Below are positions 1 to 8,959 of a DNA stretch of 64,000 bases, piece by piece (position 1 is the first letter of the stretch; each line of letters begins with the position of its first letter). A program made the translations under genes and the position numbers. The stretch is from Streptomyces shenzhenensis (GTDB taxonomy: Bacteria; Actinomycetota; Actinomycetes; Streptomycetales; Streptomycetaceae). The stretch is from assembly GCF_003688995.1 (NCBI RefSeq), contig NZ_PENI01000002.1:372001-436000 (forward strand), given 5' to 3'. The notes beneath the pieces were generated by a model. The model was not told the DNA's origin, did no database searches, and worked only from the letters and a program-made list of their open reading frames with translations.

Positions 1-365
1 GTGGCGTCCGGGCGAGCGCGATCCTGGAGGTCGCCCCGCCCGCGCCGAATGTCACCCATGTGATGGTCTGGGCGGAATACGGCTTCAGTTCGAACCTACG
101 CCTGTTCGACTTCGCTTCCGAGCGTGCCATCTTCGCGACGCACAAGGACGGCGAACTGCTCACCGCCGAGCACGGCTTCCCGGTCCGGCTCGTGGTGCCC
201 CACCTGTACGCCTGGAAGGGCCCCAAGTGGGTCCGCGGGGTCGAGTACATGACCGCCGACCGCCGTGGCTTCTGGGAGGAGCGCGGCTATCACAACATCG
301 GCGACCCCTGGCAGGAGCAGCGCTACTCCTACCAGGAGAAGCCGGGGGACGGCCCCGAACTCTGA
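1..365 (+). CDS. Sulfite oxidase-like molybdopterin oxidoreductase, C-terminal part
   Basis: The reading frame is open from the left window edge (frame starting at base 3), so only the last ~120 residues are present. They match the C-terminal part of the sulfite-oxidase-like (YuiH-type) molybdopterin oxidoreductases: a GFPVRLVVPHLYAWKGPKWV block followed by GVEYM and an aromatic tail with GYHNIGDPW. Family members bind the Mo-cofactor and catalyse two-electron oxygen-transfer or sulfoxide chemistry; the substrate of this one cannot be told. The gene ends 31 nt from the end of the convergent nfo gene, with no obvious hairpin between them. The N-terminal cofactor domain lies outside the window. 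Confidence 0.85.
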   Translation, partial: GVRASAILEVAPPAPNVTHVMVWAEYGFSSNLRLFDFASERAIFATHKDGELLTAEHGFPVRLVVPHLYAWKGPKWVRGVEYMTADRRGFWEERGYHNIGDPWQEQRYSYQEKPGDGPEL

Positions 366-396
366 CGGCGCCTCGGCGGTGGTGTCAGAGGTGGTG

Positions 397-1293
397 TCAG
401 AGGGGAGACCGCAGCCGCTTCAGCCGTGCCACGTCCGCCGCATGCCCCTCCTTGCCGCCCGGCGTCTCGATCACCAGCGGTACGCCGGCCGTCGCCGGGT
501 GCGTCATCAGTGCCCGGAACGGATCCTCGCCGATGTGTCCGGCGCCGACGTTCTCGTGCCGGTCCTTGTGGGCGCCCACCACGTCCTTGGAGTCATTGGC
601 GTGGATCAGTTTCAGCCGGCCCTCGCCCACCGTGTCCACCAGCAGGTCCAGGGTCTGGTGCATGCCGTTCGGTCCGGTCAGGTCGTGCCCGGCGGCGAAG
701 ACATGGCAGGTGTCCAGGCACACGCCCAGCTTCGGATGGGCGTCCAGCGCCTCGAAGTACGGCCCGAAGTCCCAGGTGCGCGAGCACAGCGAGGCGCCCT
801 GCCCGGCGGTGGACTCCAGCAGCAGGAACGGGTCGTCGTCATCGGTCAGCTCGTCCAGCAGCGGCAGCAGGTGTGCGCGCACCTGCTTCAGCGCCACCTC
901 CCGTGGCCGCCCGCCGGTCGCGCTGCCCGTGTGCACGACCACGCCCAGCGCGCCGATCTCCCGCCCCCTGCGCAGCGAGTGCCGCAGCGACTCCACCGAC
1001 TTCTCCACGGTGGCCTCGGTGTGCGAGCCGAAGTTGATCAGGTACGGGGCGTGTACGTACGCCGGGATCGAGTCCTCCGCGCAGGCCGCGCGGAACTCCT
1101 CGTCCTGCCGGGGGTTCCCGGTGGGGGTGGCCCAGCCGCGCGGATTGGCGACAAAGACCTGCACGGTCTCCGCCTTCAGCTCACGGGCGTACGACAGCCC
1201 CACCGAGTGCAGCCCGCCGGCCACGGGAACATGCCCGCCCACGGGATTGCGCGAGCGACCGGGCGGCAGGACAGAACCGGACTGCTGACTCAT
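397..1293 (-). CDS. nfo: Deoxyribonuclease IV (apurinic/apyrimidinic endonuclease)
   Basis: Endonuclease IV family (EndoIV/Nfo), a Zn-dependent TIM-barrel AP endonuclease that cleaves 5' to abasic sites in base-excision repair. Visible family signatures are YVHAPYLINF, a GVVVHTGS strand, LLLESTAGQG, GVCLDTCHVFAAG and LIHANDSKD; these carry the His, Glu and Asp metal ligands. A C-terminal LVIETPGGKEGH closes the barrel. Start chosen at ATG 1293 (MSQQS), giving 298 residues, near family length; the adjoining GTG 1296 or an extension to 1404 is less likely because the upstream codons look non-coding. No strong ribosome site is visible. It is transcribed away from the repeat block at 1397-2109. 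Confidence 0.9.
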   Translation of the reverse strand: MSQQSGSVLPPGRSRNPVGGHVPVAGGLHSVGLSYARELKAETVQVFVANPRGWATPTGNPRQDEEFRAACAEDSIPAYVHAPYLINFGSHTEATVEKSVESLRHSLRRGREIGALGVVVHTGSATGGRPREVALKQVRAHLLPLLDELTDDDDPFLLLESTAGQGASLCSRTWDFGPYFEALDAHPKLGVCLDTCHVFAAGHDLTGPNGMHQTLDLLVDTVGEGRLKLIHANDSKDVVGAHKDRHENVGAGHIGEDPFRALMTHPATAGVPLVIETPGGKEGHAADVARLKRLRSPL

Positions 1294-2114
1294 CACCCGT
1301 TCACCCTGCCACGCCACCCCACCCCCACAAAAACGCCGCCTCCACCACCGACGAGGACGGGGCGGCACTGGTACGAGCAGCGGGACGGCGGTTCCCGTGC
1401 CCACGACGTGCGCCCCGCCGCTGGGTGATGGCGGCCAGGCAGCGGATCCGGCCGCTGGACGGCGGCTGCGGGTGGGGTCCCGATTCAGCCGCCGGACGGC
1501 AAGGGTGCGATCCGCGGGTCCGTCCGCGGGCTGGCGGTGCCGCCCGGCGCGCGCTCGGTCGCCGAAGCGTGGCCGGTGACGGGGTTCGGTTCAGTTGCCG
1601 GGTGGCGGGTCCCACCCGCCCGTGCCCACGACGCGCGCCCCGCCGCTGGGCGATGGCGGCCAGGCAGCGGATCCGGCCGCTGGACGGCGGCTGCGGGTGG
1701 GGTCCCGATTCAGCCGCCGGATGGCAAGGGTGCGATCCGCGGGTCCGTCCGCGGGATGGCGGTGCCGCCCGGCGCGCGCTCGGTCGCCGAAGCGTGGCCG
1801 GTGGCGGGGCCCCGTTCAGTCGCCGGGTGGCGGGTCCCACCCCGCCCGTGACCACGACGCGCGCCCCGCTTCCGGGCGCAGGTTCCGCTGTCGGCGGGCG
1901 ACGGTGGCGGCCCCGGGCCTAGTCGCGGGGCGGCTGCGGATGGGGTCCTGATCCAGCCGCCGGATGGCAAGGGTGCGATCCGCGGGTCCGTCCGCGGGAT
2001 GGCGGTGGCGCACGGCGCGCGCGGTCGCCGAACCGTGGGCGGGGGCGGTTCAGTTGCCGGGTGGCGGGTCCCGCCCGCCCGCGCTCACGACGCCCGCCCC
2101 GCCGCTGGGGGCGG
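1294..2114. other. Gene-free 0.8 kb interval, mostly tandem repeat
   Basis: No convincing gene lies between nfo and the kinase gene. Long reading frames occur on both strands here, but they follow the repeat period (75 codons per unit), have arginine/proline-rich low-complexity products, lack ribosome sites and match no family I recognise. Bases 1294-1396 must hold the nfo promoter, but I cannot point to a convincing -35/-10 pair. The rest is the repeat block listed separately. Confidence 0.7.
1397..2109. repeat. Three tandem copies of a ~225 bp intergenic repeat plus a partial fourth
   Basis: Copy 1 starts at 1397, copy 2 at 1622, copy 3 at 1848, and the opening ~27 bases recur from 2083. 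Landmarks shared by the copies are CCACGACG at the start, a GGCTGCGG(G/A)TGGGGTCC block, TGCGATCCGCGGGTCCGT in the middle and GCCGGGTGGCGGGTCCC at the end. Copies 1 and 2 differ at only about ten positions over 225 bases. Copy 3 is longer (about 235) and more diverged, with its first ~70 bases largely replaced. Each unit contains short inverted repeats such as CAGCGGATCCGGCCGCTG. The block fills the interval downstream of the kinase gene. Confidence 0.9.
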
Positions 2115-4043
2115 TTAGCGGATGGTGATCGTTATTGTTGAGCCCTTGGGGGCCGTCTCGCCCGGGGTGACCGACTGCTTCTTCACCGTGTCGCCGAACA
2201 GGCCCAGCAGCCCGCGGTCCTCCGAGACCTTGAAGCCGGAGGCTTCCAGCAGCTTGGTCGCGTCGCCGACACTCGCCCCGACCACATCCGGCACCTCGAC
2301 CATCTCCGGGCCCTTGGACAGCGTCAGCCGCACCGTGTCGCCCTCGGCCGCCTGACTGTCACCGGCCGGGGTCTGCCGGGCGACCTGGCCCTTGTCGAAC
2401 TCGGAGTTCACCTGCTCCGTGGAGATCTCCACCTTGAGCCCGGCGTCCTCCAGCTCCTGCCGTGCGCTGTCCAGGTCCTCACCGGTGACGTCCGGCACGT
2501 CGATCGGGCTGCCCTTGCTGACGGTGAGCGCGATCGCCGACCCCGCGTGCCGCTCGGTGCCGGCCGCCGGTTCGGTGCCGATCACCGCGTCCTTGGGCAC
2601 GCTGTCACTGAACGCACGCGTGACCATGCCGGGCTCCAGTCCGCCCTTCTTGAGCAGCGCCTTCGCGTCGGCCAGCCCGCGGCCCGCCAGATCGGGCACC
2701 TTCACGGTCTCCGGGCCGTCGGAGATGGTCAGCGTCACCGAGTCGTTGTTGCGTATGCGGGCACCGGCCCGGGGATCGGTGCTGATGACCGTGCCGCGCC
2801 GCACCGTGTCGCTGTAGGCGTGCTCGACCCCCTTGACGTCGAGCCCGGCCTCCTTGAGCCGCTCCCGCGCCTGCGCCTCGGTCTTCGCCAGCAGCGGCGG
2901 CACCTTCGTGAACTGCCCGGAGTTGATGTACCAGACGCCGGCCCCGACACCGAAGACCACCAGCACGGCGACGACGAGCGTGATCAGTCCCCGCCCGGGC
3001 CGGACGGACCGCCGCCGGGGCGGCACGCCCGGGGACTCGAACCGGGTCGTCCGGTTGTCGCCCGCACCTAGGTCGTCGTCCTCGTTCACCGGCAGCAGCC
3101 GGGGCACCGTCAGCGAGCGCGGTATCACGCTCGTACGGTCCTCGGCGATGTCGTGCTCCGCGGAGAGCGCCTGCGGCGGCACCGCGTCCAGCTGATCGTC
3201 GGTGAGCCCCGCACGGGACTCCCGCACCTGGGCCAGCAGCGCCACGGCGTCCTGCGGCCGGACCGCGGGGGTACGGGCGGTGGCCGCGGCGACCAGCCCG
3301 TCCAGCGCGTACGGCAGCCCGGACACGGTGGCCGAGGGCGGCGGCACGTCCTCGTGGAGGTGCTTGTAGAGAACCACCGCGGGGGAGTCCCCGTCGTGCG
3401 GCTTCTGTCCGGTCAGCATCTCGTAGAGGACCACACCGCACGCGTACACGTCGACGCGTGGATCCGCGGTCCCGTTCTCTATCTGCTCCGGCGCGAGGTA
3501 CGCGACGGTGCCCAGCACGGCCCCCGTCGTACTGGTCACCGTGTCGACCGACCGCACCAGTCCGAAGTCCGCGACCTTGACCCGCCCGTCGTCCCCTATG
3601 AGCACGTTCTCGGGCTTCATGTCCCGGTGCACGAACCCGGCGCGGTGCGCGGCGCCGAGCGCGGCCAGCACCGGCTCCAGGATGTCCAGCGCGGCCCGCG
3701 GCGGGAGCGCGCCCCGCTCCCGCAGCACGTCGCGCAGGGTGCACCCGGCGATGTACTCCATGGCGAGGTAGACGTACGACCCGTCCGTGCCCTGGTCGAA
3801 CACCTGGACGACATTGGGGTGGGCGAGCCGGGCCACCGACTTCGCCTCCCGGATGAACCGTTCCACGAACGATCCGTCGGCGGCCAGCGCCGGATGCATC
3901 ACCTTGAGCGCGAGGATCCGGTCCAGGCGGGTGTCCAGGGCCCGGTAGACCGTGGCCATCCCGCCGACCGCGATCCGGGCGTCGACGCGATAACGGCCGT
4001 CGAGCACCTGCCCGACGAGAGGGTCCTGAAGGGTCGTATCCAC
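2115..4043 (-). CDS. PASTA-domain eukaryotic-type Ser/Thr protein kinase (PknB-like)
   Basis: Membrane receptor kinase of 642 residues from GTG 4043. The kinase domain (about residues 18-275) has the glycine loop (VGGMATVY), Lys47 (ALKVMH), the catalytic loop H139-R140-D141 (HRDMKPEN), D159-F-G (ADFGLVRS) and APE (LAPEQ). A Thr/Ser-rich activation loop (VTSTTG) is the likely autophosphorylation site. A linker leads to one membrane segment (~352-373), then four PASTA repeats outside the cell, each opening with a VPPLL/VPDLAG/VPDVTG/VPDVVG-type motif. PASTA domains bind peptidoglycan fragments or lipid II, so a role in cell-wall or growth signalling is inferred. An upstream extension to 4370 looks non-coding. 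It is a single gene; the repeat block lies downstream. Confidence 0.9.
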   Translation of the reverse strand: MDTTLQDPLVGQVLDGRYRVDARIAVGGMATVYRALDTRLDRILALKVMHPALAADGSFVERFIREAKSVARLAHPNVVQVFDQGTDGSYVYLAMEYIAGCTLRDVLRERGALPPRAALDILEPVLAALGAAHRAGFVHRDMKPENVLIGDDGRVKVADFGLVRSVDTVTSTTGAVLGTVAYLAPEQIENGTADPRVDVYACGVVLYEMLTGQKPHDGDSPAVVLYKHLHEDVPPPSATVSGLPYALDGLVAAATARTPAVRPQDAVALLAQVRESRAGLTDDQLDAVPPQALSAEHDIAEDRTSVIPRSLTVPRLLPVNEDDDLGAGDNRTTRFESPGVPPRRRSVRPGRGLITLVVAVLVVFGVGAGVWYINSGQFTKVPPLLAKTEAQARERLKEAGLDVKGVEHAYSDTVRRGTVISTDPRAGARIRNNDSVTLTISDGPETVKVPDLAGRGLADAKALLKKGGLEPGMVTRAFSDSVPKDAVIGTEPAAGTERHAGSAIALTVSKGSPIDVPDVTGEDLDSARQELEDAGLKVEISTEQVNSEFDKGQVARQTPAGDSQAAEGDTVRLTLSKGPEMVEVPDVVGASVGDATKLLEASGFKVSEDRGLLGLFGDTVKKQSVTPGETAPKGSTITITIR

Positions 4044-4248
4044 GCTGCCGATTTTACGATCCGGGACCGACAGCCCCCCGTCTCCACCGCCACAACAGCC
4101 CGACTGCAGCCGACCTGTGACGCATCCCACCCCCCACCCGAACCCGCACCCGCCGACGGCGCCCCGCCCCCACAGGCGACGTTCACCACGCAGCCGACAG
4201 TAAACAGGCGGTGCGCGGGTGGGAGAACACCCCCCAGACCCACCCCGC

Positions 4249-5046
<798 letters not shown>

Positions 5047-5247
5047 TCAGCCTCCTTGGACGGCGGTGAGGACTTCGACGCGGTCGCCGTCGCGGAGGGC
5101 GGTGGCCGGCCACTGCGCGCGCGGGACGACGGTTTCGTTGAGTGCCGCGGCCACCCCGCCGGGCGCCGAGGTGAGGGTCTGCACGACGGTGTCGAGAGCC
5201 GTGCCGGGCGTGATCTCCCGGCGCTCCCCGTTGACAGAGATGATCAT
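5047..5247 (-). CDS. thiS: Sulfur carrier protein ThiS
   Basis: 66-residue beta-grasp (ubiquitin-like) protein ending in the diagnostic Gly-Gly (AVQGG), which is adenylated and converted to a thiocarboxylate as sulfur donor for ThiG. It begins MIISVNGERREI. The ATG at 5247 overlaps the thiO stop by an ATGA junction, so it is probably translationally coupled to thiO. The adenylyltransferase that charges it is not in this window. Confidence 0.95.
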   Translation of the reverse strand: MIISVNGERREITPGTALDTVVQTLTSAPGGVAAALNETVVPRAQWPATALRDGDRVEVLTAVQGG

Positions 5248-6407
5248 GCGGGCTGCTCCGTGCGGTGGGTGGCGCCGAAGCGCGCGGGCGTGAACGGACG
5301 AGCTTCCTCGGGGAGGTCCCCGGTGGCCAGGGCGTGTGCCATGACGTCCCCGGTGACGGGGGTGAGCAGCACGCCGTTGCGGTAGTGCCCGGTGGCCATG
5401 AGCAGCCCGTCGAGCGCGGTCGGGCCGAGCAGCGGCGCATTGTCCGGGGACCCGGGCCGCAACCCGGCCCGGGTCTCGGTCAGCGGCAGTTCGGTGATCC
5501 CCGGGACCAGCTCGTGCGCGTCCCGCAGCAGCTCGTACACGCCGCCCGCGGTCACCGTCGTGTCCCAGCCCAGCTCCTCGCTGGTCGCCCCGACCACCAG
5601 CTCGCCGTTCTCCCGCGGCACCAGGTAGACCTGGCTGCCCCGCACCACGGCCCGCACGGTGCGGCTCAGGAACGGCGCGTACCGCGCGGGCACGGTCAGC
5701 CGCAGCACCTGCCCCTTCACCGGCCGCACCGGTGGCAGCACGTCCCGCGGCAGGCCCGCCAGCCGTCCGCTCAGGCTGCCGGCCGCGAGCACCACCTGGC
5801 CCGCGCCCAGCTCGGTGCCGTCCGCGGTGGCCACCCCGACGGCCCGGTCCCGCAGCACCGTGCAGCGCTCCGCCCACGCGCGGTGCAGCACCACGCCTGT
5901 CCGCTCGCACGCCGCGAGCAGCGCCGCCGCGAGCCGCCGCGGGTCGATCTGGTGGTCGCCGTCCACCCGCAGCCCGCCCCGCACGCCCGGCGCGAGCAGC
6001 GGCTCCAGGCGGCGGCACTCCCGGCCGGACAGCCACTCGGACTCCAGCCCCGAGCGCTGCTGCAACGCGTGCAGGTCGCGCAGGTGCGTCCGGTCGTCGG
6101 CGTCCAGTGCGACGGCGAGCGTGCCGCACCGGCGGTAGCCGAGGTCGAGGCCGGTCAGCTCGGTCAGCTCGGCCGCGAACTCCGGATAGCGGCGGGCCGA
6201 GGCCAGATTCAGGCCGAGCAGCGTCTGCTCGCCGTGGTGCAGTTCGCTGACCGCGGCCAGCATCCCGGCCGCGACCTGCGCGGCCCCGCCGCCCGGCGCG
6301 GGGTCCACGACGGCCGTGGCGAACCCGCGCTGCGCGGCCCGCCAGGCCGTGACCAGGCCGATGATTCCGCCCCCGATGACGAGAACGTCCGACGTACGTG
6401 ACGACAT
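5244..6407 (-). CDS. thiO: Glycine oxidase ThiO
   Basis: 387-residue FAD-dependent D-amino-acid-oxidase-fold enzyme that oxidises glycine to the imine used by ThiG. An N-terminal dinucleotide-binding motif (VLVIGGGIIGLVTAWRAA) is followed by VAAGMLAA, the central RPVKGQVLRL and the C-terminal FAD loop GHYRNGVLLTPVTG. Start at ATG 6407 (MSSRTSD): a purine-rich GGGAGGGG lies 10 nt upstream at 6418-6425, and this site is inside the 3' strand of the TPP riboswitch, so ligand binding can hide it. First gene of thiO-thiS-thiG. Confidence 0.95.
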   Translation of the reverse strand: MSSRTSDVLVIGGGIIGLVTAWRAAQRGFATAVVDPAPGGGAAQVAAGMLAAVSELHHGEQTLLGLNLASARRYPEFAAELTELTGLDLGYRRCGTLAVALDADDRTHLRDLHALQQRSGLESEWLSGRECRRLEPLLAPGVRGGLRVDGDHQIDPRRLAAALLAACERTGVVLHRAWAERCTVLRDRAVGVATADGTELGAGQVVLAAGSLSGRLAGLPRDVLPPVRPVKGQVLRLTVPARYAPFLSRTVRAVVRGSQVYLVPRENGELVVGATSEELGWDTTVTAGGVYELLRDAHELVPGITELPLTETRAGLRPGSPDNAPLLGPTALDGLLMATGHYRNGVLLTPVTGDVMAHALATGDLPEEARPFTPARFGATHRTEQPA

Positions 6408-6417
6408 GGGCGTCCAG

Positions 6418-6512
6418 CCCCTCCCTTCGCCGGCATGACCCGGATCAGGTTCGTACGGTCGGAGGCCGCCAGCCTCCCTCTCAGCCCGGTGCGTCCAGGC
6501 TCCCGCGAGTGC
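6418..6512 (-). promoter_or_regulatory. TPP riboswitch (THI element) controlling thiOSG
   Basis: On the minus strand the leader contains the conserved THI-element parts in order: GGGCTGAGAGGG, a variable hairpin (GGAGGCTGGCGGCCTCC), then CCTGATCCGGGTCATGCCGG and CGAAGGGAGG. The 3' strand of P1 overlaps the thiO ribosome site (6418-6425), and no terminator hairpin lies between it and thiO. This predicts translational rather than transcriptional control. Confidence 0.93.
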
Positions 6513-6525
6513 TTGTACGGTGGCC

Positions 6526-6555
6526 ACCCTAGCCCGCCGCCGTCCGCCTCAGTAA
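6526..6555 (-). promoter_or_regulatory. Predicted promoter of thiOSG
   Basis: On the minus strand a -10-like TAGGGT (6526-6531) follows a TTACTG -35-like hexamer (6550-6555) with an 18 bp spacer. It would start transcription just ahead of the TPP riboswitch. It overlaps the ribosome-site region of the divergent gene at 6570. Confidence 0.45.
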
Positions 6556-6569
6556 GGGAGCCTCCGTTC

Positions 6570-6965
6570 ATGGCCCGCTCGCTCGACGGTCTCGTGCTCG
6601 CCCCCGTCGCCGACCAGGCCCCGGGCCAGGTGGGTACCGGCACCCGGTTCACGTACCACGAGAGGGACGGCCGAGTCTGGGCCGAGTACGCCGGCGGCGA
6701 CATCGTGCGCGGGTATCTCGTCGGCACCCGGCGCGGCGACCGGCTGGACTTCCGGTACGTACAGCTCAAGCACGACGGCAGCACCTCCTCCGGGCACTGC
6801 GAGTCGACCGTCGGCGAACTGCCCGACGGCCGGGTGCGGCTGACGGAGACCTGGGCGTGGGAGTCGCAGCCGGGCAGCGGGACGAGCGTGGTCGAGCAGC
6901 TCGCGGAGCCCCCGGCCGCGGCGGGCGGTCCCGTTGTGCAGCAGGTCACCCAGCACGCCCCCTGA
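6570..6965 (+). CDS. Small conserved beta-rich protein (often auto-named N-acetylglutamate synthase)
   Basis: 131 residues from ATG 6570, with AAGGGAG at 6553-6559 as ribosome site. The core has the pattern of a small actinobacterial family: GTRFTYHERDGRVWAEYAGG, a Gly-rich turn, LDFRYVQL, then GELPDGRVRLTETWAW and a final SVVEQ. Alternating hydrophobic and charged residues suggest a small beta-sheet or barrel protein, probably cytosolic, as no signal or membrane segment is seen. Relatives are commonly labelled N-acetylglutamate synthase, but there is no acetyltransferase motif here and I would not transfer that function. It is divergent from thiOSG and 32 nt upstream of the reductase gene. 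Confidence 0.75.
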   Translation: MARSLDGLVLAPVADQAPGQVGTGTRFTYHERDGRVWAEYAGGDIVRGYLVGTRRGDRLDFRYVQLKHDGSTSSGHCESTVGELPDGRVRLTETWAWESQPGSGTSVVEQLAEPPAAAGGPVVQQVTQHAP

Positions 6966-6991
6966 CCGACGAATCGACACGTGACTATGGT
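6962..6991 (+). promoter_or_regulatory. Predicted promoter giving a leaderless reductase mRNA
   Basis: CTGACC (6962-6967), an 18 bp spacer (6968-6985) and TATGGT (6986-6991). Seven bases after the -10 comes the GTG at 6998, so the transcript would begin at the start codon. The GTG has no convincing ribosome site, which agrees. Confidence 0.6.
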
Positions 6992-6997
6992 GATCAC

Positions 6998-8227
6998 GTG
7001 AGCCAGCAGACGCAGCGACGGAGCACGTCACAGGGGCGGCGCGTGGTCGTCGTCGGCGCGGGCATGGCCGGGGTGCAGACCGCGGTCGCCCTGCGGGAAC
7101 AGGGGTTCAGGGGCACGATCACCCTGGTCGGCGCGGAACCCCACCGGCCGTACGACCGTCCACCGCTGTCCAAGGCCGTGCTGCTCGGCAAGGCCGAGGG
7201 CTCCGCCTTCGAGGTCGACTTCGAGTCGCTCGGCATCGCCCTCGACCTGGGCCGCGAGGCGCTCGGCGTACGCCCCGCGGAACACGAGCTGGACACCGCG
7301 GCCGGACCCGTGCCGTACGACGTCCTGGTCCTCGCCACCGGCGCCGAACCGATCCGGCTGCCCGGCACGGAGGGTGTGCCCGGTGTGCATCTGCTGCGCA
7401 CCCTGGACGACGCCCAGCGGCTGCGCCCGGTGCTCGCCCGGCAGCACGACATCGTGGTCGTCGGCGCGGGCTGGATCGGCGCCGAGTTCGCCACCGCGGC
7501 CCGCGAGGCGGGCTGCGCGGTCACGGTCGTCGAGGCCGCCGACCGGCCGCTCGCGGGCGCGCTCCCGGCCGAGGTCGCGGCACCCATGACCGCCTGGTAC
7601 GCGGACAGCGGCGCCGAACTGCGCACCCACGCGCGCGTGGCGAGCGTCGAGCCCGGCGCGGTGGTGCTCGCCGACGGCTCGCGGCTGCCCGCGGGCGCCG
7701 TCGTGGTCGGCATCGGCGCGCGCCCCGCCACCGGCTGGCTGGCGGGCTCCGGCATCGAGCTGGGCGCCGACCGGGAGGTCGTGGCCGACGCGTACCTGCG
7801 CGCCTCCGTGCCGGACGTGTACGCGGTCGGCGACTGCGCCTCCTTCCCCTCCGCCCGGTACGGCGAGCGGCTGCTCGTGCACCACTGGGACAACGCACTC
7901 CAGGGGCCGCGTACGGTCGCCGCGAACATCATCGGCGACACCCCGACCGGCTACGACCCGGTGCCGTACTTCTGGTCCGAGCAGTTCGGCCGCTTCGTGC
8001 AGTACGTCGGCCACCACCCGGCGGCCGACACACTGCTGTGGCGCGGCGACCCCCTGGGGCCCGCGTGGACCGTCTGCTGGCTGCGCGCGGACCGGCTGGT
8101 CGCTCTGCTGGCCGTGGGCCGCCCGCGTGACCTTGCGCAGGGGCGGCGGCTGATCGAGGCGGGCACGCCGATGGCTCCGGAGCTGCTCGCAGACCCGGCG
8201 CGGCCCCTCAAGGAGGCTCTCGCGTGA
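6998..8227 (+). CDS. FAD/NAD(P)-dependent ferredoxin-reductase-type oxidoreductase
   Basis: 409-residue pyridine-nucleotide disulfide-oxidoreductase-fold protein. It has two dinucleotide-binding sites: VVVVGAGMAGVQTAVAL near the N-terminus for FAD and IVVVGAGWIGAEFATAA (~residue 155) for NAD(P)H. RPYDRPPLSK and VYAVGDCASF with a C-terminal VHHWDNALQQ-like segment (HHWDNALQGPRTVAANI) place it with the rhodocoxin/putidaredoxin-reductase type. These pass electrons to ferredoxins serving P450s or dioxygenases; the partner is unknown. No redox CxxC is present. GTG 6998 was chosen because the promoter sits immediately upstream; the longer frame from 6857 overlaps the preceding gene. Confidence 0.87.
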   Translation: MSQQTQRRSTSQGRRVVVVGAGMAGVQTAVALREQGFRGTITLVGAEPHRPYDRPPLSKAVLLGKAEGSAFEVDFESLGIALDLGREALGVRPAEHELDTAAGPVPYDVLVLATGAEPIRLPGTEGVPGVHLLRTLDDAQRLRPVLARQHDIVVVGAGWIGAEFATAAREAGCAVTVVEAADRPLAGALPAEVAAPMTAWYADSGAELRTHARVASVEPGAVVLADGSRLPAGAVVVGIGARPATGWLAGSGIELGADREVVADAYLRASVPDVYAVGDCASFPSARYGERLLVHHWDNALQGPRTVAANIIGDTPTGYDPVPYFWSEQFGRFVQYVGHHPAADTLLWRGDPLGPAWTVCWLRADRLVALLAVGRPRDLAQGRRLIEAGTPMAPELLADPARPLKEALA

Positions 8228-8294
8228 CGCGCGGGAACCCCAGGTCGGACGGGTCCGGCTTCCGACTGTCAGTCCGGGATGGCACGCTGTTTCC

Positions 8295-8660
8295 GTGACC
8301 GAGATTGACGCAAAGATCGATGCTCTCGTGCCCGCCTGGCTCACCCTCCCCGACATCGCCGAGCAGTTCGGCGTCGAGGTGACACGTGTGCGGCAGCTGG
8401 TCAAGGAGGGCCAGCTCATCGCCGTACGCCGTGGCGAGAACCGCGCGCTGCACGTTCCCGCCGCCTTCATCGACGGGGACAAGGTCGTCAAGGGCCTGTC
8501 CGGAACCCTGACGCTGCTGCGGGACGACGGCTTCACGGACGAAGAGATGCTGGAGTGGCTGTTCACCCCCGACCCGACCCTGCCCGGCACCCCGGCGCAG
8601 GCCCTCGGTGAGAACCGCGGCACGGAGGTGAAGCGCCGCGCCCAGGCGCTCGCCGTCTGA
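8295..8660 (+). CDS. Rv2175c-family DNA-binding protein
   Basis: 121 residues from GTG 8295. An N-terminal helix-turn-helix (about 15-50: [20 protein letters not shown], then EGQLIAVRR) is followed by the domain typical of the Mycobacterium tuberculosis Rv2175c family ([38 protein letters not shown]). Rv2175c is known as a DNA-binding substrate of the kinase PknL, and its gene lies beside pknL and near metF in mycobacteria. Here the kinase gene is 4 kb to the left and metF 1 kb to the right. No ribosome site is visible, and a CACGCT hexamer at 8283-8288 would place +1 at the GTG, so the mRNA may be leaderless. Target genes are unknown. Confidence 0.85.
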   Translation: MTEIDAKIDALVPAWLTLPDIAEQFGVEVTRVRQLVKEGQLIAVRRGENRALHVPAAFIDGDKVVKGLSGTLTLLRDDGFTDEEMLEWLFTPDPTLPGTPAQALGENRGTEVKRRAQALAV

Positions 8661-8681
8661 TCCGAACGACCCTGGCGTACG

Positions 8682-8709
8682 GGCCGTGGCCCCCGGACGG
8701 GCCACGGCC
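8682..8709 (+). terminator. Hairpin terminator after the Rv2175c-like gene
   Basis: Perfect 11 bp stem GGCCGTGGCCC (8682-8692) with GGGCCACGGCC (8699-8709) around a 6 nt loop, 22 nt past the stop codon. There is no U-tract, as is usual for streptomycete terminators. Confidence 0.75.
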
Positions 8710-8878
8710 GGGGCCGACCACGGCCGCCGGCCGGCCCGGGCGTGGCTCGCCCGGCCCCGTGGAAGGGGCGTCCTCCCGTGCTGTCCGCAACTCCGCGATC
8801 CACCCGGTCGGCGCCCCTTCCGCGGTCCGTACGTCACCGACACCGGACCACTACGCTCCCCGTGGCCCACACAACGCA

Positions 8879-8945
8879 CCCGCACCACCGACAACCGCAC
8901 CACCGCACCATCGACACCCGCACCCGCACCCGCACCACCGACACC
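8879..8945 (+). repeat. Degenerate CGCACC/CCACCGACA microsatellite in the thiE leader
   Basis: C/A-rich run built from recurring GCACC, CACCGACA and CACCCGCAC words, just upstream of the thiE ribosome site. It contains almost no G or T before its last bases, so the mRNA here should be unstructured. A TACGCT hexamer at 8852-8857 could be the -10 of thiE. I see no riboswitch in this leader, unlike thiOSG. Confidence 0.6.
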
Positions 8946-8959
8946 GGGGGACGCACCGC

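Noticed and set aside
1301..1855. Repeat-encoded protein of ~185 codons (either strand)
   Set aside because: Periodicity follows the DNA repeat, composition is Arg/Pro/Gly with no motif, no ribosome site; the frame is lost in copy 3.
6435..6569. N-terminal extension of the small protein at 6570
   Set aside because: It would read through the TPP riboswitch region in antisense and has no ribosome site, whereas AAGGGAG precedes ATG 6570.
8879..8945. Short regular repeats as a CRISPR array
   Set aside because: Units are 6-9 bases with no spacers; a simple C/A-rich microsatellite.
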